The notes beneath the pieces are model-generated. The model was not told the DNA's origin, did not search any database, and saw nothing but the letters and a program-made list of their open reading frames with translations. Positions 44,134-53,387 of a stretch of 64,000 nucleotides of DNA are shown here, piece by piece (position 1 is the stretch's first letter; each line of letters opens with the position of its first letter). The position numbers and the translations under genes are program-made. The stretch comes from Pseudomonas alloputida. Lineage in GTDB: Bacteria; Pseudomonadota; Gammaproteobacteria; Pseudomonadales; Pseudomonadaceae. The stretch spans positions 5,678,501 through 5,742,500 of the forward strand of contig NZ_CP128540.1 of assembly GCF_021283545.2 (NCBI RefSeq). Reading direction: 5' to 3'.

Positions 44134-44502
44134 GTCAGTGACCGGTTCTGGTGTGCAGGGAAATCGCGGGCGCGGAATATAGCACAAATTTTGACCAAAT
44201 CCGACTGGATTCGTGGGGATTGGTGAGGAGAGCGACAGTTGGGGGGGGCGTCAGGTGGTTGGTTTGGTGGGCTTGGTGAGGGCGCCAGGTGTACGACACA
44301 GCAGTTTCAGCGCCTGTGAAATCGAGCGCCGCCCGCGCGGCGCATCGCGACGCAAGGCCGCTCCCACATTTGTTGCAACGTGCCAAAACTGCAAGGCCAT
44401 GGTTGCCCGTTGCCCGCCTTGGCCGAGTTGAAACGAATGTGGGCCTTGCGTCGCGATGGGCTGCAAAGCAGCCCCTACAAGGGCCCCTGCTAACGCAATT
44501 AG
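44134..44502. other. Intergenic region with two spaced REPs
   Basis: 369 bases upstream of ygiQ and downstream of dnaB. REP copies CGCGACGCAAGGCCGCTCCC ACA (44346-44370) and GTGGGCCTTGCGTCGCGATG GGCTGCAAAGCAGCCCC (44438-44476) face each other with about 70 bases between. TATATT on the minus strand near 44175-44180 may be the ygiQ -10. No gene. Confidence 0.6.
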
Positions 44503-45900
44503 TTATTCATCATCATCAAAGTTGTACATCCCCGGCGCCAAGTTCTCGAACCGGGTGTACTTGCCGATAAACGCCAAACGCACGAAGCCGATGGGGCCGT
44601 TACGCTGTTTGCCGATGATGATTTCCGCCACGCCCTTGTGCTCGGTCTCGGGGTGGTACACCTCGTCGCGGTACACGAACATGATCACGTCGGCGTCCTG
44701 CTCGATTGCACCGGATTCACGCAAGTCGGAGTTCACCGGGCGTTTGTTCGGGCGCTGTTCCAGCGAGCGGTTCAGCTGCGAAAGGGCAATGACCGGGCAG
44801 TTGAATTCTTTGGCCAGGGCCTTGAGCGAGCGGGAAATCTCGGAAATTTCGTTGGTACGGTTGTCACCGGCCGACCCCGGAATCTGCATCAGCTGCAGGT
44901 AGTCGACCATGATCATGGCGATTTCGCCATGCTCACGGGCCAGGCGGCGGGTACGCGCGCGCATTTCCGAGGGGCTGATACCCGCCGTATCGTCGATGAA
45001 CAATTTTCGGTCGTTGAGCAGGTTCACTGCCGAGGTCAGGCGCGGCCAGTCGTCGTCGTCCAGCTGGCCGGAACGGACCTTGGTCTGGTCGATACGCCCC
45101 AGGGACGAAAGCATACGCATGATCAGCGACTCACCTGGCATCTCGAGGGAGAACACCAGCACCGCCTTGTCGGTACGCAGAACGGCGTTTTCCACCAGGT
45201 TCATGGCGAAGGTGGTCTTACCCATCGACGGACGACCCGCGACGATGATCAGGTCGGCTGCCTGCAGCCCGCTGGTCTTCTCGTCCAGGTCGGTGTAACC
45301 GGTGGAGATACCGGTGATGTCACTGTCGGAGTTGAACAGCGTATCGATGCGGTCGATGGCCATGGTCAACAGCTCGTTGACGCCCACCGGGCCGCCGGTT
45401 TTAGGCCGCGCCTCGGCGATCTGGAAGATCTGCCGTTCGGCATCGTCGAGAATCTCGGCAGCGTTGCGCCCCTGCGGGTTGAACGCGTTGTCGGCGATGT
45501 CGGTACTGATGCTGATCAGCTGGCGCAACGTGGCCCGCTCACGAATGATCGCGGCGTAGGCCTTGATGTTGGCCACCGAAGGGGTGTTCTTGGCCAGCTC
45601 GGCCAGGTAAGCCAAGCCGCCGACTTGCGAGGACAGGCCTTCCTTGTCCAACTGCTCGTGCAGGGTCACCACGTCGAATGGCTGGTTGGCGTCGGCCAAC
45701 TTGTGCACAGCGCGGAAGATCAGCCGGTGGTCATGCCGGTAGAAGTCGCCGTCCGACACCTGGTCCAGCACCCGCTCCCAGGCATTGTTGTCCAGCATCA
45801 GGCCACCGAGCACGGCCTGTTCGGCCTCGATGGAATGCGGCGGTACCTTCAGGGCTGCGGTTTGCAGGTCAAGCTGTTCGGAGGTGGTGATCTCGTTCAT
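44503..45900 (-). CDS. dnaB: Replicative DNA helicase DnaB
   Basis: 465-residue hexameric 5'-3' helicase of the replisome. N-terminal domain (PPHSIEAEQAVLGGLMLDNNAWERV), linker, then the RecA-like domain: Walker A GRPSMGKTT at about residues 220-228 (AGRPSMGKTTFAMNL), Walker B MIMVDYLQLM and the arginine-finger region LNRSLEQRPNKRPVNSDLRESGAIEQDAD. The ATG at 45900 gives the usual MNEIT start; the longer frame adds a hydrophobic stretch not found in DnaB. No intein. Confidence 0.95.
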   Translation of the reverse strand: MNEITTSEQLDLQTAALKVPPHSIEAEQAVLGGLMLDNNAWERVLDQVSDGDFYRHDHRLIFRAVHKLADANQPFDVVTLHEQLDKEGLSSQVGGLAYLAELAKNTPSVANIKAYAAIIRERATLRQLISISTDIADNAFNPQGRNAAEILDDAERQIFQIAEARPKTGGPVGVNELLTMAIDRIDTLFNSDSDITGISTGYTDLDEKTSGLQAADLIIVAGRPSMGKTTFAMNLVENAVLRTDKAVLVFSLEMPGESLIMRMLSSLGRIDQTKVRSGQLDDDDWPRLTSAVNLLNDRKLFIDDTAGISPSEMRARTRRLAREHGEIAMIMVDYLQLMQIPGSAGDNRTNEISEISRSLKALAKEFNCPVIALSQLNRSLEQRPNKRPVNSDLRESGAIEQDADVIMFVYRDEVYHPETEHKGVAEIIIGKQRNGPIGFVRLAFIGKYTRFENLAPGMYNFDDDE

Positions 45901-45925
45901 GGCCACGAAAGAATTCTGGAGGATG

Positions 45926-45968
45926 AAAAAGACAAAGGGCACGGCCTGTCGAAAACAGGACCGTGCCC
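45926..45968 (-). terminator. Intrinsic terminator of the rpsF-rplI operon
   Basis: On the minus strand GGGCACGG (a) CCTGT...ACAGG CCGTGCCC pairs over 13 bases, followed by TTTGTCTTTTT, 46 bases after rplI and just before dnaB. Confidence 0.9.
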
Positions 45969-46013
45969 GATGTTAACCGCCTGACTCGCAAGGAGCCAGC
46001 CAGTTAGCGCAGC

Positions 46014-46460
46014 TTAGGCAGCTACGACGACCACGCGTACGGTGGCTTCAACGTCGCTGTGCAGGTGCACGGCTACGTCGTATTCGCCAACCTGACGGAT
46101 GGTGCCGTTCGGCAGACGAACTTCAGCCTTGGCCACTTCAACGCCGGAGGCGGTCAGGGCGTCAGCGATGTCGTGGGTGCCGATCGAACCGAACAGCTTG
46201 CCTTCGTCGCCAGCGGTGGCAGTGATGGTCACTTCCAGCTCGGCCAGTTGGGCAGCGCGGCTTTCAGCCGAAGCTTTCTTGTCAGCGGCTGCTTTTTCCA
46301 GCTCGGCACGACGCTCTTCGAACGCAGCCAGGTTGGCGGCGTTGGCAACGGTGGCCTTGCCGAATGGCAGCAGGAAGTTACGGCCGTAACCAGCCTTAAC
46401 TTTTACTTTGTCGCCCAGGTTGCCCAGGTTAGCGACTTTTTCCAGCAGGATCAGTTCCAT
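46014..46460 (-). CDS. rplI: 50S ribosomal protein L9
   Basis: 148 residues. N-terminal 23S rRNA-binding domain [36 protein letters not shown], long connecting helix ([21 protein letters not shown]) and C-terminal domain ending with valine-rich residues. Last gene of rpsF-rpsR-DUF2232-rplI, closed by a strong terminator. Confidence 0.97.
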
Positions 46461-46480
46461 TTGGTAAAACCTCTTAACTT

Positions 46481-47344
46481 TTAACCTTCACCGTTCGCGG
46501 AGTCTTTCCCCGGAGGGGACTTGCGACCGCGAAAATCAATCAGGCTGTCGACAATGGCCAAAACCATCAGCAACGGATAAATCAGCTGCATGATCAGCGG
46601 TAGCGTCACGTACATCCCCACCAGCCAGAAACCGGCCAGTCGGCCCTGTGCCACCAGCCCGTGCATCAAGGCGATGCCGGCCAGCACCAGTACCAGGCTG
46701 GAAGCCGATGCCAGGATGATGAACTGCGGGCCGATAAACGGCGCCACCACCATCACTGCCACCAAGACCGCCATGGTCTGTTTCGGCAACTTCAGTTCGC
46801 GAAACTCGCGACCGAAGCCTCCAGGGTTGTACAACGCTGCCTGCCAATAGCGCGCCAGCATCAACGCCAGCACACTGAACAATTGCACCGTCACTGCTGT
46901 GGAAGCGACCAGCACAGGGCGGATCAGCTCACCGGAGAGCACCGGTTGCCCTTCGATTTTCGGCATGGCTTCGGCAAACGCCTTGGCCAGCACATCGAAG
47001 GTTTGCGCCAGCGCCAGATCAAGCACGAGGCTGAAAGCCACGGCGAACACGGCACTGGCGAGCAACACCCGGCTCCAGGGGTGCTCGGCACGCAACATGG
47101 CGGCCAGGGCCAAGGCACCCGCAATCACCAGAAAGGTGATGGGATCACCCATGACCCACACGGCCAGCCCGGCCAGCAAGCCGCCGGCGATGACCGATGT
47201 AGCATCCTTGAACCCACGCCGCAGCAGCACGAGGCTGCCGGCAGCGGCACTCAACCAGAACAGCAGCGGCAGTACCGCGCTGATGACCACCACGAGGGTG
47301 GCCTGCACACGACCGCGCATGATGAAACTTGCTAACGCTCGCAT
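46481..47344 (-). CDS. DUF2232 multi-TM membrane protein
   Basis: 287 residues with about eight TM segments ([27 protein letters not shown] at the start; [40 protein letters not shown] near the end) matching DUF2232/YybS-like proteins, an S-component-like fold of unknown function. It lies between rpsR and rplI, a position conserved in pseudomonads, and its start is tied to the ribosomal operon. Why a membrane protein is encoded among ribosomal proteins is unknown. Confidence 0.82.
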
Positions 47345-47377
47345 GCTAATCCCTTACTGCTTGTCGACGACCCGGTC

Positions 47378-47608
47378 TCAGCGGCCGTGGCTGTCGGTGT
47401 AGGGCAGCAGGGCCAGGAAGCGGGCGCGCTTGATAGCGGTAGCCAGCTGACGCTGATAACGAGCTTTGGTACCGGTGATACGGCTTGGAACGATCTTGCC
47501 GGTTTCGGATACGTAAGCTTTCAGGGTGTTGAGATCTTTGAAGTCGATCTCTTTCACGTCTTCAGCAGTGAAGCGGCAGAATTTACGACGACGGAAGAAA
47601 CGTGCCAT
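47378..47608 (-). CDS. rpsR: 30S ribosomal protein S18
   Basis: 76 residues, [25 protein letters not shown]...[28 protein letters not shown]; the S18 core KYQRQLxxAIKRARxLALLPY is intact. Binds S6 (rpsF, directly upstream). The cysteine near position 11 is present. Confidence 0.97.
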   Translation of the reverse strand: MARFFRRRKFCRFTAEDVKEIDFKDLNTLKAYVSETGKIVPSRITGTKARYQRQLATAIKRARFLALLPYTDSHGR

Positions 47609-47636
47609 TTAATAGGCTCCTCTAAAGGTCCGTGGA

Positions 47637-48062
47637 TTACTCGTCAGCGTTATCGCTGGAGTCGCTGTCATTGCTGTCGTCGCCTTCGGCGGAGTCAGCA
47701 TGCTCAGGACGCTCGCGACGCTCACGGCGCTCGCTGCGGTTCTCTTCAGCCTTCAGCATCTCGGACTGGCCGGTAACGGCTTCGTCGCGACGGATGACCA
47801 GGTTACGGATAACGGCATCGTTGTAGCGGAAGTTGTCTTCCAGCTCGGCCAGGGCCTTGCCGGTGCACTCAACGTTCAGCATCACGTAGTGAGCCTTGTG
47901 AACATTGTTGATTGCGTAGGCCAGTTGACGACGGCCCCAGTCTTCCAGGCGGTGGATCTTGCCACCATCTTCTTCGATCAGCTTGGTGTAACGCTCAACC
48001 ATGCCGCCGACTTGTTCGCTCTGGTCCGGGTGAACCAGGAAGATGATTTCGTAATGACGCAT
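47637..48062 (-). CDS. rpsF: 30S ribosomal protein S6
   Basis: 141 residues. [25 protein letters not shown] and [36 protein letters not shown] are conserved. The C-terminal tail is acidic ([16 protein letters not shown]), a glutamylation-prone or disordered tail; E. coli S6 is modified by RimK at its C-terminus. First gene of the operon. Confidence 0.97.
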   Translation of the reverse strand: MRHYEIIFLVHPDQSEQVGGMVERYTKLIEEDGGKIHRLEDWGRRQLAYAINNVHKAHYVMLNVECTGKALAELEDNFRYNDAVIRNLVIRRDEAVTGQSEMLKAEENRSERRERRERPEHADSAEGDDSNDSDSSDNADE

Positions 48063-48351
48063 GAATGCTCCTTACGGGTTAGTAGTCTGCCAGTGAATCT
48101 GGTCAGACAAGGAGTGAATGACACTGTATGTCTTGCACGGAGGGGAGGCACATGAGCGCCTGCCAGCTCGGCAAGGGGCGCAATTGTAGAGAAGCCGGGG
48201 CGCACAAGCAAGGTGATTGGTGAATATTTGAACAGCCTGAAACATATTTACAGGCTGCGGGCCCTTTCGCGGGTGAACCCGCTCCTACAGGGGAACGCAA
48301 TCACCCTGTAGGAGCGGGTTCACCCGCGAAGAGGCCGGAACAGGCTGAGAG
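48063..48351. other. Intergenic region: rpsF promoter region and REP pair
   Basis: 289 bases. The REP pair (48256-48347) reads CTTTCGCGGGTGAACCCGCT CCTACAGG and CCTGTAGGAGCGGGTTCACC CGCGAAGAGGCCGGAACAGG. The AT-richer 48200-48250 part probably carries the rpsF operon promoter; no box named with confidence. Confidence 0.65.
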
Positions 48352-49098
48352 TCAGCGCTTGACCTGCCGCTGACGCACGGCTTCGAACAGACAAACCCCG
48401 GTCGCCACCGACACGTTAAGGCTGCTGACGCTACCCGCCATCGGCAACTTGACCAGGAAGTCGCAATGCTCACGGGTGAGCCGGCGCATGCCCTTGCCTT
48501 CCGCCCCCATGATCATCACCAGTGGCCCGGTCAGGTCTTGCTGGTAGATCTCCTGCTCGGCCTCGCCAGCGGTACCCACTACCCACAGGCCACGCTGCTG
48601 CAACTTCTCAAGCGTACGCGCCAGGTTGGTCACAGCCACCAGCGGAATGACTTCGGCCGCCCCACAAGCCACCTTTCGCACAACCGGCGTCAACGTTGCG
48701 GATTTGTCCTTGGGCACGATCACTGCCGTGGCACCGGCCGCATCCGCGGTACGCAGACAAGCGCCGAGGTTGTGCGGGTCGGTCACGCCGTCCAGCACCA
48801 GGATCAGCGGCGGCGTTTCTGTGCGCTCAAGCAGCTCTTCGAGCATCAGCTCGCCCCACACCTGGCTCGGACTGACCTCGGCTACAACGCCTTGGTGCAC
48901 GCCTTCGACCCAGGCATCCATCTCACGGCGCTCGGCCTGGCCGACCGGCACGCGGTTTTCCGCGGCCAGCGCCAGCAAGGTTTCGAGGCGTGGCTCGCTG
49001 CGCCCTTCCGACAGCCAGATCTGCTTGACCCGCTTTGGATGGTGCTGCAGCAATGCCTGCACGGCGTGTACGCCGTAGATTTTTTCCAGCTGACTCAT
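48352..49098 (-). CDS. rlmB: 23S rRNA (Gm2251) 2'-O-methyltransferase RlmB
   Basis: 248-residue SpoU-class (SPOUT) methyltransferase. N-terminal EKIYGVHAVQALLQHHPKRVKQIWLSEG, SpoU motif 1 VLDGVTDPHNLGACLRTADAAGA, motif 2 LVMIMGAEGKGMRRLTREHCDFLVKLPM, motif 3 SLNVSVATGVCLFEAVRQR. Translationally coupled to rnr by a 4-base overlap; the rnr-rlmB order is conserved in gammaproteobacteria. Confidence 0.95.
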   Translation of the reverse strand: MSQLEKIYGVHAVQALLQHHPKRVKQIWLSEGRSEPRLETLLALAAENRVPVGQAERREMDAWVEGVHQGVVAEVSPSQVWGELMLEELLERTETPPLILVLDGVTDPHNLGACLRTADAAGATAVIVPKDKSATLTPVVRKVACGAAEVIPLVAVTNLARTLEKLQQRGLWVVGTAGEAEQEIYQQDLTGPLVMIMGAEGKGMRRLTREHCDFLVKLPMAGSVSSLNVSVATGVCLFEAVRQRQVKR

Positions 49099-51668
49099 GA
49101 ATTGCTCTTGTTTTTGCGTGGAGCGCCGGACTTCGGCGGGCCTTTACGGTGCTTGGTCGGTTTGCCGGACGGCTTGCCACCTTTCTCCGATTTGCTGCCA
49201 GCACTGCTGCGCGCGTCGGTCATCAGCGCTTTTTTCATCTCGCGGCTTTTACGCACTTCTGCGTTACGCTGCACAGCATCCTTGGGGAAGTACGCTTCGG
49301 ACGCTTCGCTTTTGCGGCTGCGCGGCTTGGGCGTGGCTTTCGCTTCGGTTGCCGGCTGCTGCTCGGCTTTTTCAGCAACCGGTGCGGCGCCACGCTGCTT
49401 GCGGCCGATCGGTGCGGCGAGGGTCTTTTCCGACACTTCGAAGTCGATCTTGCGCTCATCCAGATCAACACGCATGACCTTGACTTCGATGGTGTCGCCC
49501 AAGCGGAAGCTGCGACCGGTGCGCTCGCCGGCCAGGCGATGGTGTACCGGGTCGAAGTGGTAGTAGTCACCCGGCAACGCACTGACGTGCACCAAGCCCT
49601 CTACATAGATATCGGTCAGTTCGACGAACAGGCCGAAACCGGTCACCGCAGTGATCACACCCGGGAAGGTCTCGCCCACGCGGTCTTTCATGAACTCGCA
49701 CTTGAGCCAGTTGACCACGTCACGGGTGGCTTCGTCGGCCCGGCGCTCGGTCATCGAGCACTGCTCGCCGAGTTGCTCCAGGGTGTTCTCGTCGTACGGG
49801 TAGATACGCGCCTTGGGAATGCTCATGGCGCCGGCACGCTTGACGTGCGGGGTATCGACCTTGGAGCGGATGATGCTGCGGATGGCGCGATGCACCAGCA
49901 GGTCCGGGTAACGACGGATCGGCGAGGTGAAGTGGGTGTACGCCTCGTAGTTCAGGCCGAAGTGGCCGTTGTTCTCGGTGCTGTACACGGCCTGGCTCAG
50001 CGAGCGCAGCATCACCGTCTGGATCAGGTGGAAGTCCGGGCGACCGGCGATGCTCGCCAGCAGGGCCTGGTAGTCCTTCGGCGACGGGTCCTTGCCCTTG
50101 TGCAGGCTAAGGCCCAACTCGCCGAGGAAGGCGCGCAGTTTTTCCAGGCGCTCCGGCGGCGGGCCGTCGTGCACGCGGTACAGGGCCGGTACGCCGTGCT
50201 TCTGCAGGAACTCGGCGGTGGCCACGTTGGCCGCCAGCATGCATTCCTCGATCAGCTTGTGGGCGTCGTTGCGCACGGTCGGGCGGATTTCGGCGATCTT
50301 GCGCTCCTCGCCGAAGATGATGCGGGTTTCCTGGGTCTCGAAGTCGATGGCACCCCGGGTGTGGCGCGCCTCCACCAGCACCTTGTACAGGTTGTACAGG
50401 TTCTTCAGGTCCGGCACGACCTCCTTGTACTCTTCGCGCAGCGCCTTGCCCTCACGGGTACGCGAGTGCTCGAGCATGCTGCTGACCTTGTTGTAGGTCA
50501 GACGGGCATGGGAGTGGATCACGCCTTCGTAGAACTGATAGTCGACCATCTGGCCGGCTTTGTTCATGGTCATTTCACAGACCATGGCCAACCGGTCGAC
50601 ATGCGGGTTCAGCGAGCACAGGCCGTTGGACAGCTCTTCGGGGAGCATCGGCACCACGCGCTCGGGGAAGTACACCGAGTTACCGCGCTGCTGGGCTTCG
50701 ACATCCAGGGCAGAGCCCAGACGCACATAGCTGGAGACGTCAGCGATGGCCACGTACAGGCGCCAGCCACCGGAGAACAGACGCAGCTTGCCCAGCGGTT
50801 CGCAATAAACGGCATCGTCGAAGTCGCGGGCGTCTTCACCGTCGATGGTGACGAACGGCAGATGACGCAGGTCGACACGCTTCTCTTTGTCCTTCTCCTC
50901 GACTTCGGAGCGGAACTTGCGTGCTTCCTTGACCACATCATTGGGCCAGACGTGCGGAATGTCGTAGCTGCGCAGGGCAACGTCGATTTCCATGCCCGGC
51001 GCCATGTAGTTGCCGATGACTTCGACCACATCGCCTTGCGGCTGGAAGCGCGGAGTCGGCCAGTGGGTGATCTTGATCTCGACGAACTGGCCGATCTTGG
51101 CACCGCCGTTGCGCCCGGCGGTCACCAGCACTTCCTGCTGGATCTTCGGGTTGTCCGGGGTCACGTAGCCGATGCCGCCTTCTTCGAAATAGCGGCCGAC
51201 CACGCTTTCGTGGGCACGGGAGATGACTTCGACCAGCACGCCTTCACGGCGGCCACGGCGGTCGACACCGGAGACGCGGGCCAAGCCGCGGTCGCCGTCG
51301 AACACCAGTCGCATCTGCGACGGGCTGAGGAACAGGTCTTCGCTGCCGTCATCGGGAATAAGGAAGCCGAAGCCGTCGCGGTGGCCGGAGACGCGACCAC
51401 AGATCAGGTCCAGCTTGTCTACCGGGGCATAAGTGCCGCGCCGGGTATAGATAAGCTGGCCATCGCGCTCCATGGCACGCAGGCGGCGGCGCAGGGCTTC
51501 GATCTGGTCTTCTTCATACAGACCGAACTCTTTTGCCAGCTCCTCGCGGGCAGCAGGTTCGCCTCGGTCGGCGAGACGCTGCAGGATCAGCTCACGGCTG
51601 GGAATGGGGTTGTCGTATTTTTCCGCTTCGCGAGCGGCCTCGGGATCGAGGGATTGCCAATCGGCCAT
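49095..51668 (-). CDS. rnr: Ribonuclease R
   Basis: 857-residue processive 3'-5' exoribonuclease. N-terminal helix-turn-helix (ELILQRLADRGEPAAREELAKEFGL), two cold-shock domains (RGTYAPVDKLDLICGRVSGHRDGFGFLIPDDGSEDLFL), RNB catalytic domain with DGEDARDFDDAVYCE (catalytic aspartates), S1 domain (FPGVITAVTGFGLFVELTDIYVEGLVHVSALPGDYYHFDP) and a lysine-rich C-terminal tail. The start at 51668 (MADWQSLDPEA) is the family start; an in-frame codon 213 bases upstream lies in the tRNA promoter area and was rejected. Confidence 0.95.
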   Translation of the reverse strand: MADWQSLDPEAAREAEKYDNPIPSRELILQRLADRGEPAAREELAKEFGLYEEDQIEALRRRLRAMERDGQLIYTRRGTYAPVDKLDLICGRVSGHRDGFGFLIPDDGSEDLFLSPSQMRLVFDGDRGLARVSGVDRRGRREGVLVEVISRAHESVVGRYFEEGGIGYVTPDNPKIQQEVLVTAGRNGGAKIGQFVEIKITHWPTPRFQPQGDVVEVIGNYMAPGMEIDVALRSYDIPHVWPNDVVKEARKFRSEVEEKDKEKRVDLRHLPFVTIDGEDARDFDDAVYCEPLGKLRLFSGGWRLYVAIADVSSYVRLGSALDVEAQQRGNSVYFPERVVPMLPEELSNGLCSLNPHVDRLAMVCEMTMNKAGQMVDYQFYEGVIHSHARLTYNKVSSMLEHSRTREGKALREEYKEVVPDLKNLYNLYKVLVEARHTRGAIDFETQETRIIFGEERKIAEIRPTVRNDAHKLIEECMLAANVATAEFLQKHGVPALYRVHDGPPPERLEKLRAFLGELGLSLHKGKDPSPKDYQALLASIAGRPDFHLIQTVMLRSLSQAVYSTENNGHFGLNYEAYTHFTSPIRRYPDLLVHRAIRSIIRSKVDTPHVKRAGAMSIPKARIYPYDENTLEQLGEQCSMTERRADEATRDVVNWLKCEFMKDRVGETFPGVITAVTGFGLFVELTDIYVEGLVHVSALPGDYYHFDPVHHRLAGERTGRSFRLGDTIEVKVMRVDLDERKIDFEVSEKTLAAPIGRKQRGAAPVAEKAEQQPATEAKATPKPRSRKSEASEAYFPKDAVQRNAEVRKSREMKKALMTDARSSAGSKSEKGGKPSGKPTKHRKGPPKSGAPRKNKSNS

Positions 51669-51831
51669 CAGAAGGGGTTCACCTTGGGGTATATAGATAG
51701 GAATTCTGGCATAGGCGTATTGAAACCGGAAATGTCTGCCTTGGACAGCCCCCGCTGCAGTGCATAAACAGCAGAAATAGGCTTGTGGAATCAACAAGTT
51801 GAATTTTTTGAATTTTTTTTCGATTGGGGGC

Positions 51832-51860
51832 TTTACAGCCTTGGGGAGCGTCCGTATAGT
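51832..51860 (+). promoter_or_regulatory. Sigma-70 promoter of the tRNA-Leu genes
   Basis: TTTACA (51832-51837), 17 bases, TATAGT (51855-51860), then a GC-rich discriminator GCGCACCAC typical of stable RNA promoters under stringent control. Confidence 0.82.
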
Positions 51861-51940
51861 GCGCACCACAACGACGGACAACCCCGAAGTTGTAGTAGAG
51901 ATGAACGACGCTGTAAAGCATCAAGTAACCTCGAATGTGT

Positions 51941-52027
51941 GCCCAGGTGGCGGAATTGGTAGACGCGCTGGTTTCAGGTATCAGTGACCGCAAGGTCGTG
52001 GAAGTTCGAGTCTTCTCCTGGGCACCA
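51941..52027 (+). tRNA. tRNA-Leu (CAG), first copy
   Basis: 87 nt including encoded CCA. Acceptor GCCCAGG/CCTGGGC with A73 and CCA; D arm GGCGGAATTGGTAGACGC; anticodon stem CTGGT/ATCAG, loop TTCAGGT with anticodon CAG; long variable arm (TGACCGCAAGGTCGT) of class II; T loop GTTCGAGTC. Decodes CUG, the dominant Leu codon here. Confidence 0.97.
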
Positions 52028-52115
52028 AATATTTTCAAGTAACAGATGACCAAGGATCTGTTACTACTGTGTGAAAGCGAACGATAGTCGCCTTCTGCAG
52101 ATGATGTAAAGCTTT

Positions 52116-52202
52116 GCCCAGGTGGCGGAATTGGTAGACGCGCTGGTTTCAGGTATCAGTGACCGCAAGGTCGTGGAAGTTCGAGTCTTCTCCTGGGCAC
52201 CA
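52116..52202 (+). tRNA. tRNA-Leu (CAG), second identical copy
   Basis: Identical over 87 nt to the copy at 51941, after an 88-base spacer without an obvious promoter, so both are probably processed from one precursor. A terminator follows 8 bases later. Confidence 0.97.
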
Positions 52203-52210
52203 TACAAAAA

Positions 52211-52236
52211 CCCACTAGCTTGCTAGTGGGTTTTTT
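52211..52236 (+). terminator. Intrinsic terminator of the tRNA operon
   Basis: CCCACTAGC-TT-GCTAGTGGG followed by TTTTTT; 9-bp perfect stem. Confidence 0.94.
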
Positions 52237-52314
52237 CTTGCCTGCGATTTATGTGCCCCCTCCCCCCCTTGCACCATGGTCTGACCATGAATTTCTCGTC
52301 ACACGGCCACTTGA

Positions 52315-52340
52315 GAAACAATTTCGTTTACCATTGTTTC
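52315..52340. promoter_or_regulatory. Operator-like dyad upstream of the iron-binding protein gene
   Basis: GAAACAAT-N10-ATTGTTTC, 8-bp perfect inverted arms, ending 33 bases before the ATG. It does not match the Fur 19-mer well; possible binding site of Fur or another regulator. Confidence 0.45.
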
Positions 52341-52373
52341 CAAATATGTAGCCGTAAGCGAGGAAGTACCCGC

Positions 52374-53387
52374 ATGACGATCCGCCCGCAACCGCTGATG
52401 CGTACCCTGGCCGCCGCAGTGCTGAGCCTGGTCATCGGCGCTCCGGCCGCCATGGCAGACGCACCGGTCACGCTGACCATGTACAACGGTCAGCACAAGG
52501 AAATTGGCGAAGCCATTGCCAAGGCCTATGAGGCCAAGACCGGCATTCACATCGACATCCGCAAAGGCAGCAGCAACCAGCTGGCCAGCCAGATCATCGA
52601 GGAAGGTGATCGTTCGCCGGCCGACATCATCTACACCGAAGAGTCCCCGCCCCTGAACAACCTGGGCGAGCTGGGCCTGCTGGCCAATATTGACGACGCC
52701 ACGCTGAACATGATGCCCAAGGAGTACGTTGGCGCCAACGGCACCTGGATGGGTATCACCGCCCGTACGCGCATCGTGGTGTACAACCCGAAGAAAGTCG
52801 ACGAGAAAGACCTGCCGACCACGGTGATGGACTTCGCCAACCCTGAGTGGGAAGGGCGCGTCGGCTACGTCCCTACCAGCGGTGCGTTCCAGGAGCAGGC
52901 CGTGGCCATTCTGAAGATGCACGGGCGCGAAGCCACTGAAGAATGGTTGACCGGCCTGAAAGCCTTCGGCAAGACCTACACCAACAACATGGTCGCCCTC
53001 AAAGCTGTGGAAAAAGGTGAAGTGGCTGCAGTACTGGTTAACAACTACTACTGGTACGCACTTGAACGCGAACGCGGCAAGCTGGACACCAAGCTCTACT
53101 ACCTGGCCGACGGCGATGCTGGCAACCTGGTCACTATCTCCGGCGCAGGCGTGGTCAAGGCCAGCAAACACCCGAAAGAAGCCCAGGCCCTGCTCAACTG
53201 GATGGCCAGCGAAGAAGGCCAGCGCGTGATCACCCAGACCACCGCCGAGTACCCACTGCACAAGGGCATGGTTTCTGACCGCGGCCTGAAACCGTTCGAC
53301 GAGCTGCGCCCGCCGAAGATCTCGCCAGCTGACCTGGGCAATGCCGAGGAAGCCATCGAACTTGAGCGTGAGGTCGGCCTGCTCTGA
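52374..53387 (+). CDS. Iron(III) ABC transporter substrate-binding protein (FbpA/HitA type)
   Basis: 337-residue periplasmic ferric-binding protein. Signal peptide (TLAAAVLSLVIGAPAAMA), then VTLTMYNGQHKEIGEAIAKAYEAKTGIHIDIRKGSSNQLASQIIEEG; the double-tyrosine iron ligand region VLVNNYYWYALERER is present (two adjacent Tyr). Resembles HitA of P. aeruginosa. AGGAAG precedes the ATG at 52374; the longer frame is the tRNA-downstream leader. Its stop shares one base with the permease start. Confidence 0.9.
   Translation: MTIRPQPLMRTLAAAVLSLVIGAPAAMADAPVTLTMYNGQHKEIGEAIAKAYEAKTGIHIDIRKGSSNQLASQIIEEGDRSPADIIYTEESPPLNNLGELGLLANIDDATLNMMPKEYVGANGTWMGITARTRIVVYNPKKVDEKDLPTTVMDFANPEWEGRVGYVPTSGAFQEQAVAILKMHGREATEEWLTGLKAFGKTYTNNMVALKAVEKGEVAAVLVNNYYWYALERERGKLDTKLYYLADGDAGNLVTISGAGVVKASKHPKEAQALLNWMASEEGQRVITQTTAEYPLHKGMVSDRGLKPFDELRPPKISPADLGNAEEAIELEREVGLL

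Noticed and set aside
42301..44226. 641-codon frame on the + strand
   Set aside because: Antisense shadow of ygiQ in GC-rich DNA, His/Val/Ala-rich without family motifs.
49149..51767. 872-codon frame on the + strand
   Set aside because: Antisense shadow of rnr; the minus-strand product has all RNase R motifs.
51941..52202. Direct repeat as IS or attachment duplication
   Set aside because: Both copies are complete functional tRNA-Leu genes; no integrase or element between or beside them.
52315..52340. Classic Fur box upstream of the iron-binding protein
   Set aside because: The arms GAAACAAT/ATTGTTTC do not fit the GATAATGATAATCATTATC pattern; kept only as an unassigned dyad.
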